This document shows, piece by piece, positions 19,982 through 30,143 of a stretch of DNA of 64,000 nt; within the stretch, counting starts at the first letter, position 1; the number at the start of each line of letters is the position of its first letter. The translations under genes and the position numbers were made by a program. Source of the stretch: Pseudoalteromonas shioyasakiensis (GTDB lineage: Bacteria; Pseudomonadota; Gammaproteobacteria; Enterobacterales; Alteromonadaceae); the NCBI RefSeq assembly GCF_001550135.1, contig NZ_LRUE01000020.1:284-64283 (forward strand), read 5' to 3'. Below the pieces are notes generated by a model, which searched no databases, had not been told where the DNA came from, and saw only the letters and a program-made list of their open reading frames with translations.

Positions 19982-22678
19982 TTAATGGCTGCTAGCATTA
20001 TGCAAAAAATGCCACAAAGTTTTAAAAAGTTTATCTGCATCAATTGGTTTAGTTAAATAACCATTCATACCACTGGCTAAGCCTTTCTTTAGGTCATCAT
20101 CATGAGCATTTGCCGATAAGCCAATAATAGGTAAATCGGTGATCAGCAGTTCATTACGAATAAACTTAGTCGCTTGTAAGCCATCCATATTCGGCATTTG
20201 AATATCCATAAGCACAAGGTCATAGCTTTTTTCACTGATCATCTTTATAGCCTCGTGGCCATCTTTAGCGATATCTGGTTGGCAGCCTTTAGTTTTTAAA
20301 ATCGAACTCGCCACATGTTGATTCAATGGATTATCTTCAACCAACAGAATTGCATCATCGGCAAATGAAACAGCAGTCACATCAATATCAGCTAACTCAT
20401 CATCACTATGAATCACCTCTTCAAGAGGAGACTCAAATGGCAGCGAAATTGTAAACGTTGAACCTTGCCCCTCAGTGCTACTGAGGCTTATCTCGCCTCC
20501 CATCATAACAATGAGTTTTTGACAAATACTCAAGCCTAAACCTGTGCCACCAAAGCGACGAGAGGTTGAGCTATCGGCTTGTGAGAATGGTTTAAACAGA
20601 CGCTGCTGGGCCTCTTTGCTGATGCCGATGCCTGTATCAATAACACTAAAATAAGTAAATTCACCCTGCTGCCAAATACGTAATGTAATCGTGCCTTCTT
20701 GAGTGAACTTCACCGCATTGTTTAACAAATTCAACAATACTTGTTTTAAACGAATTGGGTCGGTATGGATCAGTAGGTGTTCAGAAGCATCAAGCTCAAC
20801 TCTAAATTCTAAAGAGCGAGAGTTAAGCTCAAACTGCAATAAGTTAGTCAGCTCACTAACCAACGCATTCACATCTATTGGTTCTTGATGTAGCTCCAAT
20901 CGCCCCGCTTCTATTTTAGAAAAATCTAAAACATCATTGATTACACGTAATAGTACATTCAGTGCACCATCGGCTTGATCAATATAACCTCGGGCTTGTT
21001 GCCAGTCAGGCTCTTGCATTGCTAAATAATGCAAACCCTTAATACCATTAATAGGCGTGCGTATTTCATGGCTCATATTCGCCAAGAACTCACTTTTAAT
21101 TTGGCTAGCTTTATCGGCTTTTAACTTTTCTTCGCGAAGGCTTTGAGTTTGCTTTGCCACTTGCTGACGAATTTGAATATTAGTACCAGTTACAGAAATC
21201 AAAAAGGTGATCAATAACCAAACAAACAGCATACCGACTATTTGCGCCAACCAATAAGGCAACCATGACGACTGTGCAACTGACTCCCATAATTTTACCT
21301 GCCAAACGCGCTCACCAATAATAAAGTTGAAGCTCGCAATAGCTGTTGTACCTACACGATGTGGGCTGTAAATTTCGACAGGATTACTGCCGTCAGTAAC
21401 GTCATAGAAGCTGGCATCGATATCAGTGTTCTGATTAAAATTAAGTGTTTGTGCTAACACTTCTAAATTGACCACGGCGACAACATAACCTCTAAATCCG
21501 ACCTGGTGATTAATGTCTGAATAAACTGGGTTGAAGAATAAAACGCCCTTTTCGTTACCATCACCTTGCATCAGGGTAATAGGCTCACTGACGGTGACAT
21601 TCTTAATTAACCGAGAGTCAGTTAACGCTTGTTTACGTAACTCGTTTGAGGCTAAATCAAAGCCTTGTGCTGGTTCGTTCCCTGCTAAAGGATGAATATA
21701 TTGCACCGGAAAATAAACCGTTCGCTTACTCACCGGCTGCCACTGCCCTGCAGCATTTTTTTCTTTCACATAATAGTCAGCGCCCAGTTCATCACGCAGT
21801 AAATTTTGATAATTATTTAGTTGTGAGTGAATAACCTTAGGTGCCCACTCAAGGGCAAGAATTTCTTCGCTGTATTGTAGTTGCCTTGATGTGAAGCGCT
21901 TAAATTCGTCAAAATCAACCATGTCACTACTAGCAAAAAAAGTTGCGAGTAAGGCTAAGTGCGACTTAATTTCATCGACTTTATGTTCAAGGTTCGTGTG
22001 AATCGCACTGACTTTAGCTTGCTGGCGCTGTAAGTCTTTGTCTTTTTTTACACTGGCTGCACCATAAAAGCTGACACAAATAACCACGTAAATTAATAGC
22101 GCCGGCACAATGATTTGCAGCCGTTGGCGAGTATGATGGTAACTAAATGCCGCTAAAATTAATGGCGTGAATATCAGAACCCCAATGCTATCGCCAATCC
22201 ACCATGCGATAAAATTATTAAGCGCCGCATAACTCGGAATAACATTGTTAATGACCAGTAAGCCGGTGCCAATTGATGCAGCAATCAAGCTACACAAAGG
22301 GCCGCCAATCATTAAACCAAGCATACTTTGCTTTAATGACGATAATTCAATCGGGCGTTTAACGACATGAATAATAATGTAATAGGCAAGCCAAGCTTGG
22401 AATGTAGATGCAGTTGTTACGCCAATTGCCTGCAGCATCATTTGCCAGTGAAAAATATCAGTGGCTTTATCAAGGTGAATAAGGTTTACAAAGAATGCCC
22501 CTAGCAGAACCCCTGGCAAGGCACGATTTCTAAGTAGCAAGATACTGGCAAGCGCAATACCTGAAGGCGGCCATGCTGCAACCGCATAGCCATCAATCGC
22601 CAGCAATGAATTACTTAAGTACCCTGTAAGAAAGTAAGCAAGTGCAATGCTTATTGTCAGTGTAAATAAGTTCTTCAA
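19982..22678 (-). CDS. MASE1-CHASE hybrid histidine kinase
   Basis: An 898-residue inner-membrane sensor. N-terminal MASE1 domain with about eight hydrophobic segments (1-200), a periplasmic CHASE domain (about 225-440), one more membrane helix (about 470-495), HisKA with His537 (SHEIRTP), HATPase (N box about 650, GTGLGLSI) and one receiver with Asp825 (LMDIQMP). No HPt is present, so a separate HPt and regulator are needed. The start is a TTG with AAGGAG eight bases upstream; the ATG between them is out of frame. CHASE domains bind small ligands such as cytokinin-like or lipid signals in characterised members; here the ligand is unknown. Confidence 0.88.
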   Translation of the reverse strand: MKNLFTLTISIALAYFLTGYLSNSLLAIDGYAVAAWPPSGIALASILLLRNRALPGVLLGAFFVNLIHLDKATDIFHWQMMLQAIGVTTASTFQAWLAYYIIIHVVKRPIELSSLKQSMLGLMIGGPLCSLIAASIGTGLLVINNVIPSYAALNNFIAWWIGDSIGVLIFTPLILAAFSYHHTRQRLQIIVPALLIYVVICVSFYGAASVKKDKDLQRQQAKVSAIHTNLEHKVDEIKSHLALLATFFASSDMVDFDEFKRFTSRQLQYSEEILALEWAPKVIHSQLNNYQNLLRDELGADYYVKEKNAAGQWQPVSKRTVYFPVQYIHPLAGNEPAQGFDLASNELRKQALTDSRLIKNVTVSEPITLMQGDGNEKGVLFFNPVYSDINHQVGFRGYVVAVVNLEVLAQTLNFNQNTDIDASFYDVTDGSNPVEIYSPHRVGTTAIASFNFIIGERVWQVKLWESVAQSSWLPYWLAQIVGMLFVWLLITFLISVTGTNIQIRQQVAKQTQSLREEKLKADKASQIKSEFLANMSHEIRTPINGIKGLHYLAMQEPDWQQARGYIDQADGALNVLLRVINDVLDFSKIEAGRLELHQEPIDVNALVSELTNLLQFELNSRSLEFRVELDASEHLLIHTDPIRLKQVLLNLLNNAVKFTQEGTITLRIWQQGEFTYFSVIDTGIGISKEAQQRLFKPFSQADSSTSRRFGGTGLGLSICQKLIVMMGGEISLSSTEGQGSTFTISLPFESPLEEVIHSDDELADIDVTAVSFADDAILLVEDNPLNQHVASSILKTKGCQPDIAKDGHEAIKMISEKSYDLVLMDIQMPNMDGLQATKFIRNELLITDLPIIGLSANAHDDDLKKGLASGMNGYLTKPIDADKLFKTLWHFLHNASSH

Positions 22679-22708
22679 GCCATCGCTCCTTTGCTGGCTG
22701 GAGTAAAA

Positions 22709-23818
22709 TTATTGATAGAGTACCAATGCTTTTTCTGGTTGGGCACTCTTACTGTAGCTGAGCACCGCTTGCTGCAAATAAGCATGGCGATTATCTGCAT
22801 TAAGCGCTTTATCAAACACTCGCGCGGCTAGGTCATATTCACCGTGAGCATTTGCTAAACATGCAAGGGCTAGTAATAAGTCTGTATTTTCGGTGTCTTT
22901 TTTTAATACATCCTGCAAACTTGATTGCAGCTTGAGTGCATCGCCAGCGCTACTAGTACGTAAAATACGTGCTAAATCTTTATGCTGTAGCGGTTTTTTG
23001 AGCATTTTAATTAAGCTTAGCTCAATTTTGTTTAACTCACCTGCCTTCGCCATCGCCGTTAAATAGCTTACCTCTGCGTGTGGCTTCAAGTTTTTGGCTA
23101 ATTGCTCATAACGCTCAGTTAAATCCCCATTTGACTGAGCTGCAAAGTAACGGTCGAACAATTGTTGCCACTCTTGCTCAGAAAGAGCTTTTTTACGTAA
23201 TAAACGTGGCATAAAGTCATTAAGTGCCGCCCACTTTTGCTCTTGCACTAAAACATGGGCATACATTTTAAGCTCTAAACGAGAGGCTTTTTTGCGTTCA
23301 GCTAACGCTTTAAGGTCAGCAAAGATAGTGCTGGTTTCGCCGCTAGCAATCCATAAATTAGCCACTTTTAGCTGCTTATCTTGGCTTATTTTATCAAGAT
23401 AGCTAATTGCTTTTTCATTTTCATTATTCGCCAGTGCAGCTTTAGCTAGAAGCGCAAAACGTATATCGCTCCACTTTTCTGCAACACTGTTGTTATCAAG
23501 TGCAAGCTCAAGCTCCGTATAATCGTTATTAATTAAGCTCCATACACCTTGCTCAATAGCCGCTTGTTTACGCTCTTCACTGCGCGCAAAGAAACCATGG
23601 CGTGTATGGCTATATAAAGATATTACGTAACGGCAAAGCTTATAAAGTAAAAACAGTGCAGCGAATGCCAATATTAAAAGTGCAGTAACGCCCCAAATAG
23701 TCCCTTCAATGGTTGTTTTATTAAAGGCAATTAGTACATAACCCTTTTGATCTATAAAAAAAGGGGCAATCCCTAAGCAGACTGCTATTGCAATAATGAT
23801 TAATAAAAAGCGGATCAT
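22709..23818 (-). CDS. hemY: HemY-type TPR membrane protein
   Basis: Proteobacterial HemY (not the protoporphyrinogen oxidase of the same name): two N-terminal membrane helices (about 1-20 and 38-60), then a HemY_N domain and TPR repeats to the C-terminus. Its role in haem synthesis or assembly is still unclear; it is always found with hemX. The ATG at 23818 overlaps the hemDX stop codon as ATGA, showing translational coupling; the in-frame GTG at 23827 is less likely. At 369 residues it is slightly shorter than E. coli HemY (398). Last gene of the hemC operon. Confidence 0.87.
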   Translation of the reverse strand: MIRFLLIIIAIAVCLGIAPFFIDQKGYVLIAFNKTTIEGTIWGVTALLILAFAALFLLYKLCRYVISLYSHTRHGFFARSEERKQAAIEQGVWSLINNDYTELELALDNNSVAEKWSDIRFALLAKAALANNENEKAISYLDKISQDKQLKVANLWIASGETSTIFADLKALAERKKASRLELKMYAHVLVQEQKWAALNDFMPRLLRKKALSEQEWQQLFDRYFAAQSNGDLTERYEQLAKNLKPHAEVSYLTAMAKAGELNKIELSLIKMLKKPLQHKDLARILRTSSAGDALKLQSSLQDVLKKDTENTDLLLALACLANAHGEYDLAARVFDKALNADNRHAYLQQAVLSYSKSAQPEKALVLYQ

Positions 23819-25635
23819 TGTGCCCACTCCTTCACCTGCTCAGTACTTTGTAGTGACACTTTTGGACTAAAATCGAGCTGCTCTTTAGAAAGCTCAGCAA
23901 GGCTTTTTAAGGCCGCTTTTGTTTGCGCATCATCTTGTTTAAAGTAATCTTTTACCAAACTATGAGCAGCATCAACAGCACTAAAATACACACTACTTTG
24001 TTTACTTAATACCGCATCTTGCGCTTGAGCTAAGTATAAACTTAAGCGCTGTTTTACTAGGTGACGCTCTTGCTCACTTAAAAATGGTGCGATAACCATA
24101 TCTTCACGTGTGCGCACTTCTACAAAGAAGTCTTTAAACTGCTGCCACGACTTCGCAAGGTTTTGACGCCATTCACTGACATTTTCACTTAATTGATTTG
24201 GGTCTTCTTTGACGACCTCTTCAGGAAGTGAAATAGCATTAAATACCAGTTCATCAACTTTTTGATTAATGCCATGCAGTTTTAAATAAATTGCTTCAAC
24301 AGCCACAGGTTCTATGGCATTCAAGGTTTGTAAATCTTGGTGAATTGCTTGGCGAATAGCGCCTGTACCCGGGTGTTCTGCAAGTAAGCTATCTAAGCGA
24401 GATAGCACAGCAGCAGCCCCTTGGTAATCGTGCTCTGCCCACAATTTAAACTCGGCCATACGCTGCAGGCTTGTGACTTCTTGCGGATTAAGCGTGAAAG
24501 TTTGCTGCTCGGCGCGCTTTAAAGCTGCTTGTAATTGCTGCTGTGTTTGCTCAGCACTTTCATTTAGTGCATCAGTGACCTTCTGTTCACTGTTATAAAG
24601 CGAGTGCTGCATTGTTTGTTGGGCACTTTTTAATGCATCAATTTGCTGCTGTAAGCGTAGGTTTTCATCTGTCAGCTCAGTCAATGCCACAGCCGATTGC
24701 TGATCGCTATTTAATTTTAGATAAAACTCATAGCCAACTACACCAGCCACTATAAGTGAAATAAGTAACGCTAAGCTACCTGTTTTGCTGATGCCTCTTT
24801 TAGCTTGTACAGGCGCTTTCGCCCCAGTATTTGCCGTTTGCGCTTTTTTCTCTGGCTGTGCGGTCACTGGCTTTGCGGGTTGTTTTGATTCTGCTTCACT
24901 CATTTTGCTACCTTGCTGATTAATGCAGGTGAACATAGCGCTGTCGCTCGCCCCTGCAGCAATATGTATCTGTGTTCTTGCGACATTTTGTTGCTTTAAA
25001 TAATCAGCGATACGCTCACTGGCAACGAAAAATTGTCGCTCTTTCAACCATGCAAGCTGAGGCTCATTTAGGCCATTAAAAATGGCATCCACCGCTGCAT
25101 TACTGGTAATGACTATACCTTCTACATCAATTGTTTGCCAGTGGTCCATCCACTTGCCCGGTTCGCTCTCAATTGCGCTCCGCTTGTAAACAACCAACTG
25201 ATTTAATAAAGCACCACGTTGTTTTAAGGTTTTTGCTATGGTCGTGCGCCCACCTTCACCTTTCACTAAAACGATGTTACTTAGCTCAACATCTTGTAGT
25301 GTTTTTAATTCAAGCAGACCTTCTGAATCATGCTGTTTGGGTACTGCAGCACGTCGCCCAAAGGCTTCATAAACCGCATCAGCCGTTTGCTGGCCGACCG
25401 CATAAAGTTGCGCTGCTTTGTTGATGGTTGGTGTGAGTTTTAACAAGGCATGCACGGCATCTTGCGAGATAAAAATGATTTTATCGGCATTTTCTAGCGG
25501 CGCGAGCTCACTACTATTTACTGTGAGGTAATCTAAGGTAAGAACAGGACACAGGGTTGTTTGATAACCCGCCTGCTGAAGCTCAAGAGCAAGCTCAGTG
25601 CCTTTACCTTCTGGACGAGTTATCAAAATATGCAT
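23815..25635 (-). CDS. hemDX: Uroporphyrinogen-III synthase fused to HemX
   Basis: One open frame of 606 residues holds two proteins that are usually separate. Residues 1-244 are HemD (cyclises hydroxymethylbilane to uroporphyrinogen III; VITSNAAVDAIF motif near 155). Residues 245-606 are HemX, a membrane protein with a Pro/Ala/Lys-rich cytosolic stretch, one membrane helix (about 285-305), a coiled coil and a helical domain. HemX is often misnamed uroporphyrin-III methyltransferase; no SAM motif is visible. The gene starts one base after hemC stops and overlaps hemY. An ATG at codon 245 with AAGG seven bases upstream would also let HemX be made alone. Confidence 0.88.
   Translation of the reverse strand: MHILITRPEGKGTELALELQQAGYQTTLCPVLTLDYLTVNSSELAPLENADKIIFISQDAVHALLKLTPTINKAAQLYAVGQQTADAVYEAFGRRAAVPKQHDSEGLLELKTLQDVELSNIVLVKGEGGRTTIAKTLKQRGALLNQLVVYKRSAIESEPGKWMDHWQTIDVEGIVITSNAAVDAIFNGLNEPQLAWLKERQFFVASERIADYLKQQNVARTQIHIAAGASDSAMFTCINQQGSKMSEAESKQPAKPVTAQPEKKAQTANTGAKAPVQAKRGISKTGSLALLISLIVAGVVGYEFYLKLNSDQQSAVALTELTDENLRLQQQIDALKSAQQTMQHSLYNSEQKVTDALNESAEQTQQQLQAALKRAEQQTFTLNPQEVTSLQRMAEFKLWAEHDYQGAAAVLSRLDSLLAEHPGTGAIRQAIHQDLQTLNAIEPVAVEAIYLKLHGINQKVDELVFNAISLPEEVVKEDPNQLSENVSEWRQNLAKSWQQFKDFFVEVRTREDMVIAPFLSEQERHLVKQRLSLYLAQAQDAVLSKQSSVYFSAVDAAHSLVKDYFKQDDAQTKAALKSLAELSKEQLDFSPKVSLQSTEQVKEWAQ
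24901..24914 (-). promoter_or_regulatory. Internal hemX start with ribosome binding site
   Basis: On the minus strand AAGG (24911-24914) lies seven bases before an in-frame ATG (24901-24903) at the HemD/HemX border. The two codons just upstream of the AAGG are CAG and CAA, each one base from a stop codon, as if an ancestral hemD stop had been lost. Confidence 0.55.
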
Positions 25636-25636
25636 A

Positions 25637-26575
25637 TTAAGCGTCTCTATATACTTCAGCTAAAATTTTATCAGCACCTTGCTCAAGTAGTTTTTCAGCA
25701 AGTGTAATACCTAACTGCTCTGCGTCAGCCACAGGGCCTGTCACTTCATCACGCAGCATTTGGCTGCCATCAATAGCGCCCACTAAACCACGTAAATGCA
25801 CTTGCTCACCATCAACCAATGCAAATGCACCAATTGGCACTTGGCAACCACCTTCTAAACGGCGATTCATAGCACGCTCGGCATTAACACGAATACGTGT
25901 TTCATTATGTTCGAGTGGCGCTAACAGTGCTTTTGTCACTTCATCATCAATACGGCACTCAATACCCACAGCACCTTGACCATTTGCAGGTAATGATACT
26001 TCTGGCTCGATAAAAGCTGTAATACGCTCAGGCATTTCTAAACGAATTAGACCCGCTGCAGCTAGAATGATTGCATCATATTGACCATCATCTAGTTTTG
26101 CTAAACGCGTATTAACATTACCGCGTAAATCACGAATGTCTAAATCTGGGCGAGCTTCGCGAATTTGGCATTGGCGGCGTAAGCTTGATGTACCAACAAT
26201 AGCACCTTGTGGTAACTCATCTAAGCTTTTGTAGTTGTTTGATACAAACGCATCGCGTGGGTCTTCACGTTCACAAATAGTGTGTAATGCTAGGCCTTCA
26301 GGAAACTCAACAGGCACATCTTTCATTGAATGCACCGCAATATCTGCACGGCCATCTAGCATGGCTTGCTCAAGCTCTTTTACGAATAAGCCTTTACCAC
26401 CAATCTTTGCCAGTGGCGTATCAAGGATAATATCGCCTTGTGTCGACATAGGAACCAACTCTACCGTTACGTCGTCATGGAAGTGCTCTAGTTGAGCTTT
26501 TACAAATTCAGCCTGCCATAAAGCAAGTGCACTTTTACGGGTAGCGATACGAACTAGTTTTGTTGTCTGTGTCAT
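25637..26575 (-). CDS. hemC: Hydroxymethylbilane synthase
   Basis: Porphobilinogen deaminase that joins four porphobilinogens into hydroxymethylbilane on a dipyrromethane cofactor. Visible: [14 protein letters not shown] at the N-terminus, the catalytic Asp in HSMKDVP near 83-89, GTSSLRRQ near 128 and the cofactor-bearing Cys in [10 protein letters not shown] near 240-249. Length 312 is typical. First gene of hemC-hemDX-hemY; its product is the substrate of the next enzyme. In E. coli the operon is divergent from cyaA; here the upstream gene is a DUF2914 protein on the same strand. Confidence 0.95.
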   Translation of the reverse strand: MTQTTKLVRIATRKSALALWQAEFVKAQLEHFHDDVTVELVPMSTQGDIILDTPLAKIGGKGLFVKELEQAMLDGRADIAVHSMKDVPVEFPEGLALHTICEREDPRDAFVSNNYKSLDELPQGAIVGTSSLRRQCQIREARPDLDIRDLRGNVNTRLAKLDDGQYDAIILAAAGLIRLEMPERITAFIEPEVSLPANGQGAVGIECRIDDEVTKALLAPLEHNETRIRVNAERAMNRRLEGGCQVPIGAFALVDGEQVHLRGLVGAIDGSQMLRDEVTGPVADAEQLGITLAEKLLEQGADKILAEVYRDA

Positions 26576-26611
26576 GAAAAATCCAATTAATTATCAGGCT
26601 GATACTAAATA

Positions 26612-27499
26612 TTACTCAGCTAAAATTCTAAATTCTTTTTGGGCCAGTAAGTTGCCATCTGCGTCAATAACTTCAACACGCCAATCACCCAGTTGCTCTG
26701 GCATAATGTTTTTCGTTGAATAAGTACGAAAACGTGGACTACTTACCGCCAATTCAATCGAAGCAAGCTGTTGATCTTGGTAATACCATTGGTGACGAAC
26801 AGTTTGCCCTTGCATATTTCTAAGCTCGCTAAAAAAGCTCAGGCTATTGCTTATTTGCGCTAATTTTACATCGTTTTTTAAAACGTTTACTGGTTCTCGA
26901 TCAACAACATCGGTTGTTAATACCGCGCGGCTTACTTTGTCTGTGTCTATTTTAGCGCCAATTGCGACACTGGCAATATGCGCTGACTGCGAAAACTGCT
27001 GCTGAGCATCAGGGGCTGCAGCAATCTCTACTTGCTGTTCGGTTTGTGGTGGCTCTTCGTCAAGAGTGACCTCTGATGTTTCCGGTTGTTGCTCGTCAAC
27101 AACCTGTTCACTGTCGATCTCAACCTCTACTGTCGTAACCTCAGGTTCAACAATGTTTGAGCTCACAACCTCTGCTTTAGCCGTTTCTGTGCTATCAGCC
27201 TGCGGTGTTTGCTCATTAATTGACAAAGCATCGACTTCTTTTGGCTCTTCTTGCTCAGCGTCATTTAAAGGAGCTTGTAATTCAGCATTTGTAAACTCTG
27301 CTTGCGGTTCATCTTGCGGTGATTGTTCAGCATTTACAGCACCAGTTAAGCTATACACTAAAATAGCCAATGCTACTAAGATAACACTGCTAACCATAAA
27401 AATGCGTCGCCAATGCCATTGATAAGTCACTGCTGTAGGAGTTGAACCTGCCGATTCAACGGCATTCATATTTGCTGTAATTACAAGTTTCTTTGTCAT
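26612..27499 (-). CDS. DUF2914 membrane-anchored protein
   Basis: A 295-residue protein with a short cytosolic head, one membrane helix (about 29-50), a long acidic, Glu/Gln/Pro-rich low-complexity stretch (about 55-170) and a C-terminal DUF2914 domain (about 195-295; RHQWYYQDQQLASIEL, then GDWRVEVIDADGNLLAQKEF). DUF2914 has a beta-sandwich look and unknown function. I use the ATG at 27499 because GAGG lies five bases before it; six extra codons upstream have no site. It sits between hemC and the esterase/cyaY pair, all on the minus strand, but with 36 bases before hemC, so co-transcription is likely. Confidence 0.8.
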   Translation of the reverse strand: MTKKLVITANMNAVESAGSTPTAVTYQWHWRRIFMVSSVILVALAILVYSLTGAVNAEQSPQDEPQAEFTNAELQAPLNDAEQEEPKEVDALSINEQTPQADSTETAKAEVVSSNIVEPEVTTVEVEIDSEQVVDEQQPETSEVTLDEEPPQTEQQVEIAAAPDAQQQFSQSAHIASVAIGAKIDTDKVSRAVLTTDVVDREPVNVLKNDVKLAQISNSLSFFSELRNMQGQTVRHQWYYQDQQLASIELAVSSPRFRTYSTKNIMPEQLGDWRVEVIDADGNLLAQKEFRILAE

Positions 27500-27520
27500 G
27501 TTGGCCTCTAAAACCAAAAA

Positions 27521-28177
27521 TTAACTCAAGCGAGCAATTAACCACTCACGAATAGCCATTAACTCTTCACCACAAACTTGGTGCGCCATCGGATAGTCTT
27601 GCCAGCTTACTTCCATGTTGTTAGCGCTAAGCACGTCAAATGCTTGTCTGCCTGCGCTATGCGGTACCACATCGTCAAATCGACCATGTGCCATAAAAAT
27701 ATTTAACCCCTGCTGCTTGGCTTCATCGGCTAATTTTGCAGGCACACACATGTAGGTTGAAAGTGCCATTACACCCGCTAATTTATAATCTAGACGTGGC
27801 GCTAAGTGCAGCGATACCACACCCCCTTGCGAAAAACCGGCAAGAATAATTTTGTTAGGAGCGATACCATTTGCTATTTCTTGATCAATAATTGCTGCCA
27901 CTTTTGCAGCAGATTCACGCACTCCTTGCTCATCAGCACGCTTATCTAAATCCATCGATTTAATATCGTACCAAGAACGCATTGCCATACCACCATTTAT
28001 GGTGACCGGCTGCACTGGCGCATGTGGAAATACAAAACGTACGCCAAGCTCTTTTGGTAGAGCAAGTTGCGGTGCAACTGGGGCAAAACCATCACCCGAA
28101 TCACCTAAACCATGTAGCCAGATAACCGTTGCTTTGTGGTCGCCTTGCGCTGGGTACTCAACAAACTCTAAACTCAT
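27521..28177 (-). CDS. Alpha/beta-hydrolase carboxylesterase (phospholipase/carboxylesterase family)
   Basis: Cytosolic esterase of 218 residues in the acyl-protein thioesterase/carboxylesterase-2 family (EstB-like of Pseudomonas). Ser nucleophile in GFSQGG near residue 113, Asp in HGRFDDVVP near 167, His in MAHQVC near 199, and the N-terminal [12 protein letters not shown] oxyanion segment. It hydrolyses short-chain esters in characterised members; the natural substrate here is unknown. The start ATG overlaps the cyaY stop codon by four bases (ATGA), so the two genes are translated together. Confidence 0.87.
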   Translation of the reverse strand: MSLEFVEYPAQGDHKATVIWLHGLGDSGDGFAPVAPQLALPKELGVRFVFPHAPVQPVTINGGMAMRSWYDIKSMDLDKRADEQGVRESAAKVAAIIDQEIANGIAPNKIILAGFSQGGVVSLHLAPRLDYKLAGVMALSTYMCVPAKLADEAKQQGLNIFMAHGRFDDVVPHSAGRQAFDVLSANNMEVSWQDYPMAHQVCGEELMAIREWLIARLS

Positions 28178-28497
28178 AGTTCAGAACGCCATTCAATTGT
28201 TTGACCTGCTTGGCGAGTTGCCGCATCACACATAAATTGCCAAAACTCTGCACCCGAGCGGTTATCAATCCACTTATCGTCGCGTAGTTCAAAATGGTGA
28301 CCATTAAATTTAGTCGCTACCCAAACTTGGTGTAATGGTGCTTGCTTGTTGATCACAATTTTACTGCGATCAGGAAAGATGATTTCTAAAATACCTGACG
28401 CTGATTCATAGTCTAAATCGGCATCACATTCATCGATTTGCTCTTCAATAGTTAGCATTAATGCATCGGCTAGTGTGTGGTATTCATGATCAGTCAT
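28174..28497 (-). CDS. cyaY: Frataxin-like iron-sulfur assembly protein CyaY
   Basis: Bacterial frataxin, 107 residues, that binds iron and IscS and tunes Fe-S cluster assembly. The acidic first helix ([16 protein letters not shown]) and the conserved beta-sheet residues ([13 protein letters not shown], then [13 protein letters not shown]) are as expected. It is divergent from lptM-lysA-dapF, the same layout as E. coli, and lies head-on to the hem gene cluster. The 148-base divergent gap 28498-28645 should hold both promoters; I see no clear operator in it. Confidence 0.93.
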   Translation of the reverse strand: MTDHEYHTLADALMLTIEEQIDECDADLDYESASGILEIIFPDRSKIVINKQAPLHQVWVATKFNGHHFELRDDKWIDNRSGAEFWQFMCDAATRQAGQTIEWRSEL

Positions 28498-28645
28498 TTT
28501 AGTGTCCTTTAACTGGCTTTAAGCCTAGATCTGGGGGCAGATTGTGTACATCAAGTGTAACAGGAATAAATTCATCCGCGAATAGCTGCATTTTTTAAAT
28601 ATTCTGTTACTCTGCGATTATAAAGCCAGCAACCGTATTAATCTA

Positions 28646-28825
28646 ATGAAAGAGACTCATAGCCAAAAATTAAAAACCACTTTACCTCTAAGCGTCCTTC
28701 TACTAACCCTAGCAGGTTGCGGACAAAGTGGTGCTCTTTATCTGCCAGATGATACTAAGCCGCCTGCAAAGTCTCAGCCACAAGCTGATCCATCCGAACA
28801 ACCAGAGCAAAAACAGGACCAATAG
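28646..28825 (+). CDS. lptM: LptM (YifL-type) small lipoprotein
   Basis: A 59-residue lipoprotein. The signal peptide ends in the lipobox LAGC with Cys25, immediately followed by GQSGALYLPDD, the conserved LptM core (GxxGxLYxP) that docks to LptD, then a Pro/Gln/Glu-rich tail. In E. coli LptM (YifL) helps LptDE oxidation and maturation in the outer membrane. It ends exactly one base before the lysA ATG, so both are one operon; lptM next to lysA/dapF is the classical arrangement. The ribosome binding site is weak. Confidence 0.87.
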   Translation: MKETHSQKLKTTLPLSVLLLTLAGCGQSGALYLPDDTKPPAKSQPQADPSEQPEQKQDQ

Positions 28826-30079
28826 ATGGACTTTTTTAACTACAATAATAATCAGCTGTTCGCTGAAGACATCGCTGTCAAAGAGCTTGCCGAACAATAT
28901 GGTACGCCTTGTTATATCTATTCTCGCAAAACCTTTGAACGTCATTATCTAGCATTTGCTGAAGCTGCTAAGTCACATAAAAGCTTGGTGTGCTATGCCG
29001 TAAAAGCCAACTCAAATATTGCCGTGCTGAATATTTTAGCGCGACTTGGTTCAGGTTTTGACATCGTTTCAAAAGGTGAGCTTGCGCGCGTTATCCAAGC
29101 AGGCGGAGACGCTAGTAAGGTTGTATTTTCTGGCGTTGCAAAAACCGCTGACGAAATTGCCTATGCACTTGAATTGGGGATCAAGTGTTTTAACGTTGAG
29201 TCAGTGGCTGAGCTTGAGCGTATTTCAAAAGTGGCAACGGATCTTAACTTAGTGGCACCGATTTCGATTCGCGTAAACCCAGATATAGATGCAAAAACGC
29301 ACCCTTATATCTCAACCGGCTTAAAAGAGAATAAGTTTGGTATTGATATTCAAACTGCGGTGACTGTGTATCAACATGCAGCATCATTACCCGGTTTAAA
29401 AATTACCGGTGTAGATTGCCACATCGGTTCGCAGCTAACGGAAATAAAACCTTTCTTAGCAGCCCTTGAAAAAGTACTGACTCTTATCGAAGAGTTAAAA
29501 GCGGTTGGCATCAAGCTAACTCACCTAGATATCGGTGGTGGTCTTGGCGTGCCTTATAATGGCGAAACACCTCCTCACCCGAGCGAGTATGTTGATAAAA
29601 TTACCGCTCGATTAGCAGACTACCAAGATTTAGAACTTATTTTTGAACCTGGTCGTGCGATTGCAGCCAACGCAGGTATTTTAGTTACTAAAGTTGAGTT
29701 TATTAAACAAAACCAAGATAAGTTCTTTGCTATTGTTGATGCAGGCATGAACGATATGTTGCGTCCATCGCTATATCAAGCTTGGCAATCTATTGTGCCA
29801 GTTGAACCTCGCACAGATGATACGCCTACTCACAACTACGATATTGTCGGCCCAGTTTGCGAAACCGGCGACTTTTTAGGTAAAGACCGTGAGCTTGCAC
29901 TTCAAGCTGGTGACCTATTAGCACAACGCAGCGCTGGCGCGTATGGTTTTACCATGAGCTCAAACTACAACTCACGCCCGCGTGTTGCAGAGATTATGGT
30001 GGATGGCCAGCAAAGCCATTTAATTCGCCAACGCGAAACCTTAGAAAGCCTTTGGCAAGGTGAGAAAATTTTACCATAA
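28826..30079 (+). CDS. lysA: Diaminopimelate decarboxylase
   Basis: PLP-dependent decarboxylase that makes L-lysine from meso-diaminopimelate. PLP lysine in YAVKANSN near residue 55-62, HIGSQ near 198, GGGLGVPY near 235, EPGRAIAANAG near 274-284 and the CETGDFLGKDR segment near 343 are all present. Length 417 is normal. It follows lptM without a gap and precedes dapF (64 bases), whose product delivers its substrate, so this operon covers the last two steps of lysine synthesis. Confidence 0.96.
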   Translation: MDFFNYNNNQLFAEDIAVKELAEQYGTPCYIYSRKTFERHYLAFAEAAKSHKSLVCYAVKANSNIAVLNILARLGSGFDIVSKGELARVIQAGGDASKVVFSGVAKTADEIAYALELGIKCFNVESVAELERISKVATDLNLVAPISIRVNPDIDAKTHPYISTGLKENKFGIDIQTAVTVYQHAASLPGLKITGVDCHIGSQLTEIKPFLAALEKVLTLIEELKAVGIKLTHLDIGGGLGVPYNGETPPHPSEYVDKITARLADYQDLELIFEPGRAIAANAGILVTKVEFIKQNQDKFFAIVDAGMNDMLRPSLYQAWQSIVPVEPRTDDTPTHNYDIVGPVCETGDFLGKDRELALQAGDLLAQRSAGAYGFTMSSNYNSRPRVAEIMVDGQQSHLIRQRETLESLWQGEKILP

Positions 30080-30143
30080 ACGTTTTTATAACCGCCCTGC
30101 TCTGTGGCATGATTAGCTCAGAGCAAACCCGAATTAGAGCGTT

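Noticed and set aside
24580..25000. Frameshift between hemD and hemX
   Set aside because: Both domains are in the same frame and the sequence runs cleanly across the border; loss of a stop codon explains it better.
27066..27422. Ser/Cys-rich open frame on the plus strand
   Set aside because: It is antisense to the acidic low-complexity part of the DUF2914 gene, whose codon bias produces the false frame.
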